Assembly (NCBI GenBank): GCA_032718475.1
Contig: JAUCBJ010005935.1
Coordinates: 1 to 64,000 of the forward strand
Source of the DNA: Nemertoderma westbladi
Lineage: Eukaryota; Xenacoelomorpha; Nemertodermatida; Nemertodermatidae
Length of the DNA: 64,000 bases
Direction of reading: 5' to 3'
A program made the translations under genes and the position numbers. Shown piece by piece: positions 41,320 through 53,365 of this stretch. The notes under the pieces were generated by a model, which worked only from the letters and a program-made list of their open reading frames with translations, had not been told where the DNA came from and searched no databases. Each line of letters begins with the position of its first letter. Within the stretch, counting starts at the first letter, position 1.

Positions 41320-41553
41320 CTAAAAGGAAAATCCGCCGTATAAATTTAAATTAAATTTATAACCTGTATTAGAAATAAGCCGTTAAAAACCAACATATTG
41401 TACGAATATTATATATAGGCAACATCACAAGAATACAACTTGAGTATATAAAGTAGTTTATTACGTGTTTCTGAATAATAATATTCTGAAAAGTTCTAGA
41501 AAAAAATGAATTTATTGGCCTGAAATATTGAAATTAATTATATTTTAACTAAC

Positions 41554-41741
41554 CTTTTCCTATCGGTCCACCATTCGGTATAATAGTAAAGTGATTAGCA
41601 GAACCGGTATCACAGCCTGGGTTATCGTCAATGAGAGACACGCCATCTAGCGATTCGTTAGGGAATGCATCACTAAAGTCGAACACGACTTTACATTGGT
41701 TGGCATCGCAAAGTGGGGTGGCCTCCGGTAGGTACAAATCT
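41554..41741 (-). CDS. Exon: first ordinary cadherin-like repeat after the module array
   Basis: Acceptor GCTCTTGTAG, donor GTTAGT. Includes DLYLPEATPLCDANQCKVV, FPNESLDGVSLIDDNPGC and ANHFTIIPNGGPIG. Four cysteines are shared in style with the upstream modules. The neighbouring intron 41742-42180 holds nothing recognised. Confidence 0.82.
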
Positions 41742-42180
41742 CTACAAGAGCATAATTTTATATAATTATATAACAATTATAATACAATAACAATCTATAT
41801 AATATACTATCACAAAAGACAGAAACAATTTTAACAGTAAGAGTATACCATACTATGATATAGGCACAATCAAGGGGCGCCCTAAATTTATGATCGGCCA
41901 AAATTGACGGACCGAAAAGAAGGCGAGAATAGTAGGCGAGGAAGGCGGCGCTCGCACAAAAACAACTTTCTTCTATTTCATGATATTTTCAGTAGAGTTA
42001 AAGAAAAAAATAATTAATTCATATAGTTACAACCATAAACACAAAGTACAGTACAGTACAAAACACAAAGTACAGAATTGAATGTTAACTACAGTAAATT
42101 ATAATAGGCCTACACACCGGAACAACACACACCCTGTCTTGTGTATTTGTGTCTAGGCCTACGCTCAATACAAGACTTAC

Positions 42181-42460
42181 ATATTGGCAGCATTGGCGTT
42201 GCAACACACGGGAGCTCTGGCAGGAGTTGGTAACACAGTGGTCGATACCACTGTTGTGGGACATGGTTCCGATGTTGTTGGGCAACTTATTGGTTGAATC
42301 GTAGTCGGCTCAACATCAATACAATCCACTGATACTAAGACCGACCCGTATCCAACACAACCATCTCCATTGCGTATGATGAGCTGTAAATACGCATCCG
42401 TGTCCTCACAGACGAGTGGCTTCACCAGAGAAATCCGACCATTATTTAAAACGAAATAGT
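42181..42460 (-). CDS. Exon: last divergent Cys/Thr-linker module
   Basis: Acceptor AATTTTCAG, donor GTAAGT. It encodes the second half of a module (YFVLNNGRISLVKPLVCEDT, DAYLQLIIRNGDGCVGYGSV, VDCIDVEPTT), then the linker ISCPTTSEPCPTT and CCNANAAN. This corresponds strand for strand to the array modules (YFSIKDYMIVLMKELDC, EFYLQLKFSNNNCNSYGS), so here the module is split by an intron where the array has none. Confidence 0.9.
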
Positions 42461-42462
42461 CT

Positions 42463-42960
42463 GAAAATTAGTTAAATTAATTAGTTAAGTTAGTTAAATA
42501 ATATATTTTAGCGACATTAAAACACAGAAACATCTAATGTCTACATTTGTAATTATTCAATGTTATCAATGCTGCAATTATACGGGTGAGTGCCTAGTTT
42601 TTCCTTTATAAGACTTTTTACCTTTTACTAATATAACATATAATTATAATAACTACTATAAACTAATATAAATGGGTTACTTATACTTAAGGTGGCTCCT
42701 ACCGCTACACCAGTCAGATATTCGGTGAAATAAAGTAAACGCAATGATACTATACTGCAATAACACTATTCTTTCAGTTTCAGTATCATTTGTACCGCGT
42801 GTTTGTACCGCGTGTTATACTGCAATAACACTATTCTTTCAGTTTCAGTATCATTTGTACCGCGTATTCTTCGGTCACTTTGCGGTAGGTCTAACAGTAA
42901 GTCCTTCATCACAGGTGCATACAGCACAAGAAACATAGGTCGTATCGTAGCGCGGACGGG
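42463..42960. other. Intron with a 64-bp duplication
   Basis: CTGCAATAACACTATTCTTTCAGTTTCAGTATCATTTGTACCGCGTGT-like sequence occurs twice (about 42755-42805 and 42820-42868). No gene. Confidence 0.7.
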
Positions 42961-42969
42961 ACCGGTGTC

Positions 42970-44615
42970 ACTCTATTGCTGCCTAAACCTAGTAGGCCTA
43001 CGTAACGTACATTTACAACCTGTACGCTGCAGACAGCACTCTATTGCTGCCTAAACCTAGTAGGCTATACGTAGTACTGTACATATACATCCTGTATGCT
43101 GCAGACAGCACTCTATCGCTGCCTAAACCTAGTAGGCCTACGTTCATATACATCCTGTACGCTGCAGACAGCACTTTATCGCTGCCTAAATCTAGTAGGC
43201 CTACGTTCATATGTATACATCCTGTACGCTGCAGACAGCACTTTATCGCTGCCTAAACCTAGTAGGCATACGTTCATATACATCCTGTACGCTGCAGACA
43301 GCACTCTATCGCTGCCTAAACCTACTGTAGTAGGCCTACGTACATATACAACCTGTACACTGCAGACAGCACTCTATCGCTGCCTAAACCTAGTAGGCCT
43401 ACGTACATATACATCCTGTATACTGCAGACTGCACTCTATTGCTGCCTAAACCTAATAGGCCTACAGTATACGTAACACATATACATCCTGTACGCTGCA
43501 GACTGCACTCTATTGCTGCCTAAGCAGACAGCACTCTATTGCTGCCTAAACCTAATAGGCCTACAGTATACGTAACACATATACATCCTGTACGCTGCAG
43601 ACTGCACTCTATTGCTGCCTAAACCTAGTAGGCTATACGTAGTACTGTACATATACATCCTGTATGCTGCAGACAGCACTCTATCGCTGCCTAAACCTAG
43701 TAGGCCTACGTTCATATACATCCTGTACGCTGCAGACAGCACTTTATCGCTGCCTAAATCTAGTAGGCCTACGTTCATATGTATACATCCTGTACGCTGC
43801 AGACAGCACTTTATCGCTGCCTAAACCTAGTAGGCATACGTTCATATACATCCTGTACGCTGCAGACAGCACTCTATCGCTGCCTAAACCTACTGTAGTA
43901 GGCCTACGTACATATACAACCTGTACACTGCAGACAGCACTCTATCGCTGCCTAAACCTAGTAGGCCTACGTACATATACATCCTGTATACTGCAGACTG
44001 CACTCTATTGCTGCCTAAACCTAATAGGCCTATACGTAACACATATACATCCTGTGTACGCTGCAGACTGCACTCTATTGCTGCCTAAACCTAGTAGGCC
44101 TATACATAACACATATACTGTACATCCTGTACGCTGCAGACAGCACTCTATGGCTGCCTAAACCTAGTACTGTAGGCCTACGTACATATACATCCTGTAC
44201 GCTGCAGACAGCACTCTATCGCTGCCTAAACCTAGTAGGCCTACATACATATACATCCTGTACGCTGCAGACAGCACTTTATCGGGCCTAAACCTACTGT
44301 AGTAGGCCTACGTACATATACATCCTGTACGCTGCAGACAGCACTCTATCGCTGCCTAAACCTAGTAGGCCTACGTACATATACATCCTGTACGCTGCAG
44401 ACAGCACTCTATCGCTGCCTAAACCTAGTAGGCCTACGTACATATACATCTTGTACACTGCAGACAGCACTCTATCGGGCCTAAACCTACTGTAGTAGGC
44501 CTACGTACATATACAACCTGTACACTGCAGACAGCACTCTATCGCTGCCTAAACCTAGTAGGGGTAGGCCTACATACATATACAGTATATCCTGTACACT
44601 GCAGGCAGCACACAC
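42970..44615. repeat. 63-bp minisatellite, ~26 copies, with a 568-bp higher-order duplication
   Basis: The unit reads CTGCCTAAACCTAGTAGGCC, TACGTACATATACATCCTGT, ACGCTGCAGACAGCACTCTATCG. Units between 43044 and about 43480 recur at 43612 to about 44030 almost unchanged (offset 568 bp). TAGGCCTA and CTGCAG palindromes recur in each unit. Short ORFs on both strands reflect the 3-divisible period. It lies in the intron 42461-45830; the rest of that intron (44640-45830) is AT-rich. Confidence 0.93.
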
Positions 44616-45830
44616 GCTACATGTTGTTACTGGAACGCTGAACGCACCAGTATAAAATAAGATTTCTAATAAATAAAACTTCGAAACCTGAAAATAAAAC
44701 AATTCGATTTATTCGATTTAAAAATGAAGAACCTATATTTCACTTTTAGGCTCTCGCTTCATATTTCACACTCGAGGCGGCGTGAAATACAATACTACTT
44801 TATTTAAATAGAATATATAGTTATTATTCTTCTAGATCTGCATTAAATGATGATTTTAAAACGAGAACGAGAACGAGATATCTTTTAGTTTTTGAGTTCT
44901 CGCTGTCTGACCGACTGCCGGTCTATCCATCAAAGATAAACACAGACATACAGACCATGAGACAACAAACAGATTACATGTCACCAAATATTAATGATTA
45001 ATTAATTAATTAATTATTGTCGCTACCCTAACGCCTCTCCATTATTGCTTTACAGCTTTCCTATTTAGCGCCGAACTTCAGTGTTCATTTCAGTTGCACA
45101 ATTATTTACTTCAACTGTATCAATTTAAATTCATTTTATTTCGCAGCTCGTTACTTTTATATCTGTTTTTATTTGATTTTATCAATCTGACAATTCTGAT
45201 CTACGGTCGATAATTACAAATAATTGTATTGAGACTTTTGTTTTATTTGTAACACTGAACCAAATGTTACCCTAATTCTACCCTATTAACAATTTAAGAA
45301 ATAATATAGTTTACATGAACTAAACCTAAATATTATTATTAATTAATTACAGTTGATTAACAACTCAAACTTCATTTCCTATAGTTAGTTGCATTATCAG
45401 TTATAGAAATTAAATGTTATTAATAATTATACTGTATATAATATATATATATTTATATTGTTTTTATTGATTGCTTGAAGATAACTTTCAGTTTGAAATG
45501 CATTGCAATTTTAGCGAAATATTTGAATATTAGTTTTATTTACATTTGAGATATTAAATAATAAATTAGCATTAATAACTGAATTAAAATTATTAACTAA
45601 ATCTAAGAAAGTTTATTTGTAATGGCTAAATATGGATGAATGGGAGAATCCTTTACGATCATTAAGAAATGCCTGCCGAGAATGCCATGATCTTCCACAG
45701 GAAACCCTTCCAGGGTTTCCTAAATACAACAAGCCATTAGCTGGAAACAGCAAATCATTAGTATTTGGTAAAATTAAGCAAATTAGATGGCAGGCAACAA
45801 TTACCTCTAAGCTATTGTATAATAGCTTAC

Positions 45831-48800
45831 CATGGTAATATTGGTAGGTTTCCATTGAAATTAGCAAAGTTGACCCTATCCATTGAGTTACATCTAGTAC
45901 TAAAATGTCAACATATCCCGAAGGCACCCCAATTTGAGAATGAATTGTCAAGAGTTCGCAGCACTTGGTTGGCAAATTAGTTGTACAAGGAGTTGGAGTA
46001 GGTGTTGTTATAATAGCAGGACATGATGTTGCTTTATATGTAGTTGGGCAAGATACAGGAGTAGTTGTAGTTGTTGATTCAATGCAGTCTATTATGACAT
46101 TTACTGATCCATAACTATTGCAGTTATTGTTGGAGAATTGAAGTTGTAAATAAAAGTCTTTGGTATCGACACAGTCAAGCTCTTTCATCAAAACTATCAT
46201 ATAGTCTTTTATGGAGAAATAATTGTTCTTTGGATCAGGGTTTATGAGATAAACAGATGGCAGTTTTCCTTGAAAAACTACTGATATGTCCAATAACGAT
46301 GTTGTTATAGGTGAATTTTCTGGAATAGTCAATTCAGCATGTAGTGAAGGTATATCACAGCATGGGCGGGGAAGTTTTGTTGTCCAAGGAGTTGGAGTAG
46401 ATGTAGTTGTAGTTACCGCAACTGGGCATGACGTCGCTTTATATGTAGTTGGACAAGATACAGGAGTAGTTGTAGTTGTTGATTCAATGCATTCTATTAT
46501 GACATTTACTGATCCATAACTATTGCAGTTATTGTTGGAGAATTTAAGTTGTAAATAAAACTCTTTGGTATCGAAACAGTCAAGCTCTTTCATCAAAACT
46601 ATCATATAGTCTTTTATAGAGAAATACTTGTTCTTTGGATCAGGGTTTATGAAATAAACAGATGGCAGTTTTCCTTTAAAAACTACTGATATGTCCAATA
46701 ATGATGTTGTTATAGGTGAATTTTCTGGAATAGTCAATTCAGCATGTAGTGAAGGTATATCACAGCATGGGCGGGGAAGTTTTGTTGTCCAAGGAGTTGG
46801 AGTAGGTGTAGTTGTAGTTGTAGTTACTGATACTGGGCATGATGTCGCTTTATATGTAGTTGGACAAGATACAGGAGTAGTTGTAGTTGTTGATTCAATG
46901 CAGTCTATTATGATATTGACAGAACCGTAGCTATTACAGTTGTTGTTGGAGAATTTAAGTTGTAAATAAAACTCTTTGGTATCGAAACAGTCAAGCTCTT
47001 TCATCAAAACTATCATATAGTCTTTTACGGAGAAATAATTGTTCTTTGGATCCGGATTTATGAGATAAACAGAGGGCAATTTTCCTTCAAACACAGCTGA
47101 TATGTCCAATAATGATGTTGATATTGGTGAGTTATCTGGAATAGATAATTCTACATGTAGTGAAGGTATATCACAGCATGGACGGGGAAGTTTTGTTGTC
47201 CAAGGAGTTGGAGTAGGTGTAGTTGTAGTTACTGATACTGGGCATGATGTCGCTTTATATGTAGTTGGACAAGATACCGGAGTAGTTGTAGTTGTGGATT
47301 CAATGCAGTCTATTATGATATTGACAGAACCGTAGCTATTACAGTTGTTGTTGGAGAATTTAAGTTGTAAATAAAACTCTTTGGTATCGAAACAGTCAAG
47401 CTCTTTCATCAAAACTATCATATAGTCTTTTACGGAGAAATAATTGTTCTTTGGATCCGGATTTATGAGATAAACAGAGGGCAATTTTCCTTCAAACACA
47501 GCTGATATGTCCAATAATGATGTTGATATTGGTGAGTTATCTGGAATAGATAATTCTACATGTAGTGAAGGTATATCACAGCATGGACGGGGAAGTTTTG
47601 TTGTCCAAGGAGTTGGAGTAGGTGTAGTTGTAGTTACTGATACTGGGCATGATGTCGCTTTATATGTAGTTGGACAAGATACAGGAGTAGTTGTAGTTGT
47701 TGATTCAATGCATTCTATTATGACATTTACTGATCCATAACTATTGCAGTTATTGTTGGAGAATTTAAGTTGTAAATAAAACTCTTTGGTATCGAAACAG
47801 TCAAGCTCTTTCATCAAAACTATCATATAGTCTTTTATAGAGAAATACTTGTTCTTTGGATCAGGGTTTATGAAATAAACAGATGGCAGTTTTCCTTTAA
47901 AAACTACTGATATGTCCAATAATGATGTTGTTATAGGTGAATTTTCTGGAATAGTCAATTCAGCATGTAGTGAAGGTATATCACAGCATGGGCGGGGAAG
48001 TTTTGTTGTCCAAGGAGTTGGAGTAGGTGTAGTTGTAGTTACTGATACTGGGCATGATGTCGCTTTATATGTAGTTGGACAAGATACAGGAGTAGTTGTA
48101 GTTGTTGATTCAATGCAGTCTATTATGATATTGACAGAACCGTAGCTATTACAGTTGTTGTTGGAGAATTTAAGTTGTAAATAAAACTCTTTGGTATCGA
48201 AACAGTCAAGCTCTTTCATCAAAACTATCATATAGTCTTTTACGGAGAAATAATTGTTCTTTGGATCCGGATTTATGAGATAAACAGAGGGCAATTTTCC
48301 TTCAAACACAGCTGATATGTCCAATAATGATGTTGATATTGGTGAGTTATCTGGAATAGATAATTCTACATGTAGTGAAGGTATATCACAGCATGGACGG
48401 GGAAGTTTTGTTGTCCAAGGAGTTGGAGTAGGTGTAGTTGTAGTTACTGATACTGGGCATGATGTCGCTTTATATGTAGTTGGACAAGATACCGGAGTAG
48501 TTGTAGTTGTGGATTCAATGCAGTCTATTATGATATTGACAGAACCGTAGCTATTACAGTTGTTGTTGGAGAATTTAAGTTGTAAATAAAACTCTTTGGT
48601 ATCGAAACAGTCAAGCTCTTTCATCAAAACTATCATATAGTCTTTTACGGAGAAATAATTGTTCTTTGGATCCGGATTTATGAGATAAACAGAGGGCAAT
48701 TTTCCTTCAAACACAGCTGATATGTCCAATAATGATGTTGATATTGGTGAGTTATCTGGAATAGATAATTCTACATGTAGTGAAGGTATATCACAGCATG

Positions 48801-51074
48801 GACGGGGAAGTTTTGTTGTCCAAGGAGTTGGAGTAGGTGTAGTTGTAGTTACTGATACTGGGCATGATGTCGCTTTATATGTAGTTGGACAAGATACCGG
48901 AGTAGTTGTAGTTGTGGATTCAATGCAGTCTATTATGATATTGACAGAACCGTAGCTATTACAGTTGTTGTTGGATAATTTAAGTTGTAAATAAAACTCT
49001 TTGGTATTGAAACAGTCAAGCTCTTTCATCAAAACTATCATATAGTCTTTTATTGCAAAATAATTGTTCTTTAGATCAGGGTTTATGAGATAAACAGATG
49101 GCAGTTTTCCTTGAAAGACAGTTGATATGTCCAATAATGATGTTGATGGGGATGAATTTTCTGGAATATTTAATTCAGCATGGAGTGAAGGTATATCACA
49201 ACAAGGGCGGGGAAGTTTTGTTGTATATGGAGTTGGTGTAGGTGTCGTGAATGTAGCTGGACATGATGTTGCTTTATATGTTGTTGGACAAGATACAGGT
49301 GTAGTTGTAGTTGTGGATTCAATGCAATCTATTATGATATTGACAGAACCGTAGCTATTACAGTTGTTGTTGGAGAATTTAAGTTGTAAATAAAACTCTT
49401 TGGTATCGAAACAGTCAAGCTCTTTCATCAAAACTATCATATAGTCTTTTATGGAGAAATAATTGTTCTTTGGATCCGGATTTATGAGATAAGCAGAGGG
49501 CAATTTTCCTTCAAACACAGCTGATATGTCCAATAATGATGTTGATATTGGTGAGTTATCTGGAATAGATAATTCAGCATGTAGAGAAGGTATATCACAG
49601 CATGGGCGGGGAAGTTTTGTTGTCCAAGGAGTTGGAGTAGGTGTAGTTGTAGTTATAGCCACTGGGCATGATGTTGCTTTATATGTTGTTGGACAAGATA
49701 CAGGTGTAGTTGTAGTTGTGGATTCAATGCAATCTATTATGATATTGACAGAACCGTAGCTATTACAGTTGTTGTTGGAGAATTTAAGTTGTAAATAAAA
49801 CTCTTTGGTATCGAAACAGTCAAGCTCTTTCATCAAAACTATCATACAGTCTTTTACGGAGAAATAATTGTTCTTTGGATCCGGATTTATGAGATAAACA
49901 GAGGGCAATTTTCCTTCAAACAAGGCTGATATGTCCAATAATGATGTTGATATTGGTGAATTTTCTGGAATAGTCAATTCAGCATGTAGAGAAGGTATAT
50001 CACAGCATGGGCGGGGAAGTTTTGTTGTCCAAGGAGTTGGAGTAGGTGTAGTTGTAGTTATAGCCACTGGGCATGATGTTGCTTTATATGTTGTTGGACA
50101 AGATACTGGAGTAGTTGTAGTTGTGGATTCAATGCAGTCTATTATGATGTTGACAGAACCATAGCTATTACAGTTGTTGTTGGAGAATTTAAGTTGTAAA
50201 TAAAACTCTTTGGTATCGAGACAGTCAAGCTCTTTCTTCAGAATTATTATGTAGTCTTTTATTGCAAAATAATTGTTCTTTGGATCAGGGTTTATGAGAT
50301 AAACAGATGGAAGTTTTCCTTGAAATACTGCTGATATGTCCAATAATGATGTTGATATTTGTGAATTATCTGGAATAGATAATTCAACATGGAGTGAAGG
50401 TATATCACAGCATGGGCGGGGAAGTTTAGTTGTATATGGGGTTGGTGTAGGTGTCGTGAATGTAGCTGGGCATGATGTTGCTTTATATGTTGTTGGACAA
50501 GATACAGGAGTAGTTGTAGTTGTTGATTCAATGCAGTCTATTATGACATTGACTGATCCATAACTATTACAGTTGTTGTTGGAGAATTTAAGTTGTAAAT
50601 AAAACTCTTTGGTATCGAGACAGTCAAGCTCTTTCTTCAGAATTATTATGTAGTCTTTTATTGCAAAATAATTGTTCTTTGGATCAGGGTTTATGAGATA
50701 AACAGATGGAAGTTTTCCTTGAAATACTGCTGATATGTCCAATAATGATGTTGATATTTGTGAATTATCTGGAATAGATAATTCAACATGGAGTGAAGGT
50801 ATATCACAGCATGGGCGGGGAAGTTTTGTTGTATATGGGGTTGGTGTAGGTGTCGTGAATGTAGCTGGACACGATGTCGCTTTATATGTAGTTGGACAAG
50901 ATACTGGTGTAGCGATAGTAGTGAGAGAAATACATTCAAATTCTAACAATAATGTCCCATATGCAACACAATTACCATTGTCATATTTTAATTGCAAATA
51001 GTATTGTTCTATTTGCTGTAAACAATCAGGTGATTTGATGACAATGAGTTGGTTATTAGTCACACGAATGATAT
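45831..51074 (-). CDS. Mega-exon: 12 tandem cadherin-like Cys modules with Thr/Pro linkers, plus partial flanking modules
   Basis: Acceptor TTCATTCAG, donor CATG/GTAAGC; 5244 bp without an intron. It begins with half of a divergent module (DIIRVTNNQLIVIKSP), then 12 modules of 133-137 residues (period 399, 405 or 411 bp) and a divergent end (CCELLTIHSQIGVP). Each module has CCDIPSLH, the repeat start IPENSP, YLINPDPKNNYFSIKDYMIV, LDC, EFYLQLKFSNNNCNSYGSVN and DCIES. This follows cadherin strand order but lacks DRE and DxNDxxPxF calcium motifs. A mucin-like TTTTTPVSCPTTYKATSCP linker with TPTPTP follows. Seven Cys per module suggest disulphides. Extracellular adhesion or coat role inferred. 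The open frame past the donor to 45613 is probably intronic. Confidence 0.9.
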
Positions 51075-51077
51075 CTG

Positions 51078-51491
51078 AATGAACGGAAATTATGAAATGG
51101 TTATTACACAATTAAATTATGGAATGATATGAATGAAAATAAAAATAATACCTAAAATATAGATCACTATAACAGTTCCGGTACAAGTATAGAAAGTTAT
51201 ATGAGAAAAACACAATAAGTTTAATTGAGACAAATAGAAAACAATATATTATTTATATCATATTTTGAACATCCTACAGTACCAAATACTTTTTCATAAA
51301 TTGTAAGCTTTGTGTAACATTGTTGATTATATGACTCAACAAATTATAAGAGGAGTACTACTACAATCGGGATGCTGCATTGCAGCTGCATTATATATAT
51401 CACGTATATATTAAGAATGCTGTGTGCCGGCTAGCTTTATGTTATGATTATTATAATATATTAATTATTATTATGTCATATTGATACTTAC
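51078..51491. other. Intron with a LINE-related fragment
   Basis: Around 51370-51432, GATGCTGCATTGCAGCTGCATT and AAGAATGCTGTGTGCCGGCT match the centre of the fold-back element and 38941-39000. Otherwise AT-rich. Confidence 0.6.
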
Positions 51492-51607
51492 CTTGCATGC
51501 AATGCGGTTCAACCAACGTTATAGATACATCGATATCAGAAAGGTAGGCATTCAGATTAAATTCAAAGCCAGGGATGGCAGTAGTATCTGGAGGAACAGT
51601 TAACTGC
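51492..51607 (-). CDS. Exon: first half of a divergent module
   Basis: Acceptor ACTGTTTGCAG, donor GTAAGT. QLTVPPDTTAIPGFEFNLNA and DVSITLVEPHCM form the N-terminal half of a module completed at the start of the next exon. Phases (2-base in, 1-base out) equal those around the module at 42181-42460, showing a conserved two-exon module plan. Confidence 0.88.
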
Positions 51608-52019
51608 CTGCAAACAGTAATAAAGGTTGTAAATATGTGAATTTGAGTTCCTTTAGTCGGGAGCACCACTCCTCCTTACGGTAGTAGCATGGGTATGTTT
51701 GTTAAAAGTATAACAAGTTATGTTACAGTATATATTTTGATACTAGAAAGCCTGTGCCCCTTCGGGCCACAGCTTTCTAGTCCATGTACAGATGATACAT
51801 GAATATGTTGAGGAATGTGTGGCAGATTGGAGAACTGCATATGGAACAGATTCATACCATCATGAAATAAAACTCCACCCCCTTAGGATATAACTGTCAA
51901 GTTTCAGCTTAACGGCAATTCTAAGTAAATAACAAAATTTCGAGAAAATAGAAAATGTTAACTTTCAGAAATTTCACACTCTACCTGCAGACTGGTGAAA
52001 TGCAGACAACGCTGCATTT
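51608..52019. other. Intron segment with a small hairpin
   Basis: CTAGAAAGCCTGTGCCCCTTCGGGCCACAGCTTTCTAG-type inverted repeat at about 51744-51781. No gene. Confidence 0.6.
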
Positions 52020-52235
52020 CTGTGGGGCGAGCCACGAAGTGAGTGAGCCTTAGCGTAGGGGTACCATTAATCAACCTGTCGTTCTGTCGTTCTGTCGCGT
52101 TTTTTTTCAGTATTTTATTTTAAACGTTAATAACTCGGCCAATCCTTGATGAAATCTATCCAAACTTGGTACACATGTTGTTTGGCAAAAGTTTGAAAAT
52201 TTTCCAAGTAGAATTTGCGTGGGGCCTTCGTGCAG
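52020..52235. repeat. Second copy of the GTGGGGCGAGCCACGAAGTGAG repeat family
   Basis: The left end matches 2747-2775. The middle shares TAATAACTCGG...CTTGATGAAATC...AACTTGGTAC with 2850-2910. The right end is TGGGGCCTTCGTGCAGCATC. A fragment of the right end (GGCCTCGTGCTGCGCGAAGGCCCCACGAAC) lies alone at 53603-53632. Confidence 0.7.
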
Positions 52236-52906
52236 CATCAGTGTAACTGTTATTGCAGTTATAATAAATTTATTTATCCAAATTTAAAATGCGTTAAATT
52301 ATTATTACTGTAGGATAAATCAGCTGGGTTTCTGGACAAATTTTGCAATACATTGGGGCAGTCTGCATGTACCATGTGTACCGGTACTGTCAGGCTGTAC
52401 TCAATCCCTGAATCGAGAATCCTGCAATCCACAATCAGTCAATACTGCAATACTGGTCAGCCGGTACCATACACTGCAGACATGCCATATCATGTAATCT
52501 AATTAAAGCAACCGGCAACCCTTGCGGTGATTATAGTTTAGGCCTAATTCAGTAATTAGCCCAGTACCGGCACCGGTAATAATAATATAATAGTTTAGAT
52601 AGTTACCGCTAATCATTCAGTTATTGGCACGGTACACCGTATTGCTGTACTGCCGTTGTAGTGCGCACCGTAGGTACCACCCTACTACCGGTACCGGCTG
52701 ACCGGTGGCAACCAGCACTTGCAGACTTGCACAGCAACAGCACTACCGGCGATACACAGGTTGGAATTTATGTAGAGTTTGCTCAACAGTACAGATATAA
52801 AATAGTTATCTAAATTATATATATTGCTATTGACAAGTATTGAAATATATACCGTTATTTGTGTTATCAGTATTTGCAACATCTGACATTGAAGAGGTGA
52901 GAGAAG

Positions 52907-53365
52907 ATGAATACCGGCACTCAACAAAACCAACGCTTATCACAGGTCGGTATGGTTACCTCGAAACCGGCGCGACTGTCCACTCGAATACAACTTCAAA
53001 ACACAAACGCCAACAATAAACTGAAAGCGAATCGAACGTCTTCAGAAGAATCTGTCATTGGGACGAAGAAAAGGAAGCCGAAACCACGGGAATGGACCAC
53101 AGCTAAGATTGAATGCTCCCATTGTCAGAGTTCCTGGACCGAAATTGAAACACCAATTTCCGATGGGCTTGATCTCTCAAACCAAAACTTCCTCTGCGGG
53201 GTTTGCGCGGCAGTAAAGATTGAAAGTCTGGAAGCTGGCATCCCTAGGTATTATTATTATAAAGAGCGTCAGCCTGCGTTTAATAAATATATTTTAATAC
53301 AAAACAGGTCGAACGCAAAGAGGATTATAATGAAGACGAGTACTGCATTGATTATATTCCTATAA
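52907..53365 (+). CDS. Hypothetical ORF with paired CxxC zinc-binding motif
   Basis: 152 codons on the strand opposite to the host gene, inside its intron. A basic N-terminus (KKRKPKPREW) leads to IECSHCQSSWTEIETPISDG and then LCGVC, a C-X2-C...C-X2-C arrangement like the PHD/zinc-ribbon start of some LINE first ORFs. The last third is AT-rich and probably not coding; a donor-like CTAG/GTATTA lies just after the zinc motif. Either a LINE ORF1 fragment, a first exon of an unknown gene, or chance. No homologue recognised. Confidence 0.35.
   Translation: MNTGTQQNQRLSQVGMVTSKPARLSTRIQLQNTNANNKLKANRTSSEESVIGTKKRKPKPREWTTAKIECSHCQSSWTEIETPISDGLDLSNQNFLCGVCAAVKIESLEAGIPRYYYYKERQPAFNKYILIQNRSNAKRIIMKTSTALIIFL

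Noticed and set aside
45613-45830. In-frame extension of the second mega-exon to a stop at 45613
   Set aside because: A good GTAAGC donor at 45825-45830 leads in phase to exon 42181-42460, which completes the split module. The extension has no module features.
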